Positions 31,908-33,879 of a stretch of 33,879 nt of DNA are shown here, in pieces. The notes below the pieces were generated by a model that was not told where the DNA came from, made no database searches, and worked only from the letters and a program-made list of their open reading frames with translations. Position 1 is the stretch's first letter. Each line of letters opens with the position of its first letter. A program made the position numbers and the translations under genes. The stretch comes from Bacteroidota bacterium. GTDB taxonomy: Bacteria > Bacteroidota > Bacteroidia > JABDFU01. The stretch covers positions 1 to 33,879 of the forward strand of contig JACPDY010000128.1 in NCBI GenBank assembly GCA_016183775.1, given 5' to 3'.

Positions 31908-33879
31908 ATGAAAAATTCAATTTTAGCTATATCTATTGGAACGATCCTGGCGGCCGGCTGCTCAAACAGAAATGAACCGAACACAACTATTTTAGCCGCA
32001 AACAATTCAATTGATCTCTCCAACTTTGATACAACTGTGGCACCTGGCGATAACTTTTTTCAATATGTAAACGGCAACTGGTTAAAAAACAACCCCATCC
32101 CTTCCAACGAAAGCAGCTGGAGCAGTTTCAATATTATACGTGATGACAATTTTGCGAAACTGCGTGTTCTGCTTGAAGATGCCGCGAAAGCAAGCGGTGA
32201 AACCGGCAGCATAAAACAAAAAGTGGGCGATTTTTATGCCCTGGCGATGGACTCTACCAAATTGGAAAAGGACGGTATCACCCCTTTGAATGATGAATTC
32301 AAAGCAATAAGTGATATTAAAAATATGCAGGAACTCGCTAAACAGATCGCTCATCACCATTCTATAGGTGTAAAAACATTATTTGATTTCAGCGTTGGCG
32401 CTGATCCTAAAATAAGCACAGAAAATATTGCCACCATAAACCAGGATGGTCTTGGATTGCCTGATATGGACTATTACCTGAATCCGGACCCATCAATGGA
32501 AGAGATCAGAAAAAAGTATGTCACCTACGTCACCAATATGTTCAGGTTGGCCGGCGAACCGGAAAAACAGGCCGGTTCTATTGCTTCAAAGATCTTTGAG
32601 TTTGAGAAAGAACTGGCAAAAAAGTGCATGACGCGTGTACAACTTCGCAATATTGAGGCCCAATACAATAAAAAAACATTAAAGGAATTCACTGACGCAT
32701 ACAATAATTTCGATTGGAATACCTATTTCCAGACACTTGGTGTTGATTCAAAAATTCAAACCCTGATCATTGGTCAGCCTGAGTTTATGGCACAGATCAA
32801 TAAACTTGTGAGATCCGTTTCGCCTGATGACTGGAAAAATTATCTGCGCTGGAGCCTCATTAATTCATCTGCAGCTAAACTAAGTGATAATTTCGTCGCA
32901 GAAAACTTCAACTTTTATGGAACAACTTTAAACGGTATCAAAACCCTTAAGCCCAGGTGGAGAAGAGTTACGCAACAATCGGACGGATCACTCCGTGACC
33001 TTGTCGGACAATTGTATGTTGAAAAATATTTCAGTGAAGAGGCAAAAAAGAAAGTGAATACAATGGTAGACAACCTTACCGCAGCATACAAAGAGCGTAT
33101 CAACACACGTGAATGGATGGGACCGGAAACAAAAAAACAAGCGCTTCATAAACTGGAAACAGTTATGCGGAAACTTGCATACCCCGACAAATGGCGGGAT
33201 TACTCTTCGCTGGAGATAAAACGCGATGCTTACATTTTGAATTTTTTCCGAACCAATAACTTTGAGTTCAAATACATGACAAGTAAGCTGGGACAACCGG
33301 TTGACAAAACTGAATGGGGTATGACTCCTCCAACGGTGAATGCATATTACAATCCTTCGTTTAATGAAATTGTGTTTCCCGCGGGAATTATGCAGGCTCC
33401 TTTTTTTGATGCCAATGCGGATGACGCTGTTAATTACGGGGGAATGGGCGCAGTAATTGGTCATGAACTCACACATGGTTTTGATGATCAGGGCTGTCAA
33501 TATGATGCTGACGGAAACCTGAAAAACTGGTGGACAAAGGAAGACAGTCTACGATTCAAACAAAGAACAAATATGGTTATTGACGCCTTCAACCACTTTA
33601 CAGTGCTCGATACTTTCCATATCAATGGCCAGCTTACTGTCGGAGAAAATATTGCCGATCTTGGGGGCCTGACCATTGCCTATTATGCTTACAAAAAATC
33701 GCTTGAGGGCAAACCTGCACCGGGTAAGATCGATGGTTTAACAGGCGAACAGCGTTTCTTTATTTCATGGGCCCAGGCCTGGAGAGGCAGCATGCGTCCT
33801 GAAGCATTAAAACAGATGCTTAAAACAAATCCGCACTCACCGGCTATCGCACGTGTTATAATGCCTCTTTCTAATATGA
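31908..33879 (+). CDS. M13 (neprilysin/PepO) family zinc metallopeptidase lipoprotein, 3' end missing
   Basis: The frame is open from the ATG at 31908 to the window end, 657 codons, with no stop. MKNSILAISIGTILAAGC is a lipoprotein signal peptide with Cys18 as the lipidation site. The M13 N-terminal domain begins at FDTTVAPGDNFFQYVNGNWL. NAYYNPSFNEIVFPAGI is the substrate-binding block, HELTH (519-523) the zinc-binding HExxH, and GENIADLGG supplies the third zinc ligand Glu580 and Asp. The sequence reaches PLSNM, which in relatives lies about 25-30 residues from the C-terminus, so little is lost. It should degrade small peptides in the periplasm or at the outer membrane. It is preceded by the four-stem element and probably has its own promoter. 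Confidence 0.95.
   Translation, partial: MKNSILAISIGTILAAGCSNRNEPNTTILAANNSIDLSNFDTTVAPGDNFFQYVNGNWLKNNPIPSNESSWSSFNIIRDDNFAKLRVLLEDAAKASGETGSIKQKVGDFYALAMDSTKLEKDGITPLNDEFKAISDIKNMQELAKQIAHHHSIGVKTLFDFSVGADPKISTENIATINQDGLGLPDMDYYLNPDPSMEEIRKKYVTYVTNMFRLAGEPEKQAGSIASKIFEFEKELAKKCMTRVQLRNIEAQYNKKTLKEFTDAYNNFDWNTYFQTLGVDSKIQTLIIGQPEFMAQINKLVRSVSPDDWKNYLRWSLINSSAAKLSDNFVAENFNFYGTTLNGIKTLKPRWRRVTQQSDGSLRDLVGQLYVEKYFSEEAKKKVNTMVDNLTAAYKERINTREWMGPETKKQALHKLETVMRKLAYPDKWRDYSSLEIKRDAYILNFFRTNNFEFKYMTSKLGQPVDKTEWGMTPPTVNAYYNPSFNEIVFPAGIMQAPFFDANADDAVNYGGMGAVIGHELTHGFDDQGCQYDADGNLKNWWTKEDSLRFKQRTNMVIDAFNHFTVLDTFHINGQLTVGENIADLGGLTIAYYAYKKSLEGKPAPGKIDGLTGEQRFFISWAQAWRGSMRPEALKQMLKTNPHSPAIARVIMPLSNM

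Overview
The window comes from a member of the phylum Bacteroidota. Three things point there. Two large secreted proteins end in the gliding-motility-associated (CHU_C, type IX secretion type B) sorting domain. Promoter -7 boxes fit TAnnTTTG and there is almost no Shine-Dalgarno signal. The mobile DNA includes a REP-associated transposase with hairpins of the AACCCC-GACA-GGGG type. I cannot place it below phylum level.

Layout. Bases 1-61 hold the start of an IS110-type transposase running off the left edge. Then come a flippase (minus strand), a 573-base repeat-rich gap with a tandem duplication and two 88-base MITE-like elements, a glycosyltransferase and a PglD/NeuD-type acyltransferase. 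A small collagen-like lipoprotein (minus) and a 1261-residue CHU_C protein (plus) follow, with facing-away promoters between them. Bases 8704-13256 form one tight transcription unit: a DUF6922-like/AbiEii-type toxin-antitoxin pair, a sugar epimerase, a GxxExxY (PDDEXK_3) nuclease-fold gene lying inside its own inverted repeats, a DegT-type aminotransferase and a methyltransferase. A decayed REP-associated transposase between two sets of hairpins follows, then a second sugar epimerase.

The minus strand from 24734 to 15138 is one gene for a 3198-residue SprB-like adhesin with PKD domains and 15 SprB-type repeats. An AT-rich 747-base gap holds its promoter and a possible structured RNA. Next are a nucleotidyltransferase-PfkB kinase fusion with a phosphoheptose isomerase-like gene (heptose precursor supply), a HEPN/MNT toxin-antitoxin pair joined to an AddA-like helicase-nuclease, a four-stem 135-base element, and an M13 metallopeptidase lipoprotein cut by the right edge.

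Together the flippase, glycosyltransferase, acyltransferase, epimerases, aminotransferase, methyltransferase and heptose genes look like part of a surface polysaccharide or LPS locus, interleaved with secreted repeat proteins, two toxin-antitoxin pairs and several kinds of small mobile DNA. The best lead for something undescribed is the GxxExxY cassette: its gene sits between 28-base inverted repeats (26/28 matching) whose two distinguishable ends recur, in the opposite orientation, in the two 88-base elements 8.5 kb away.
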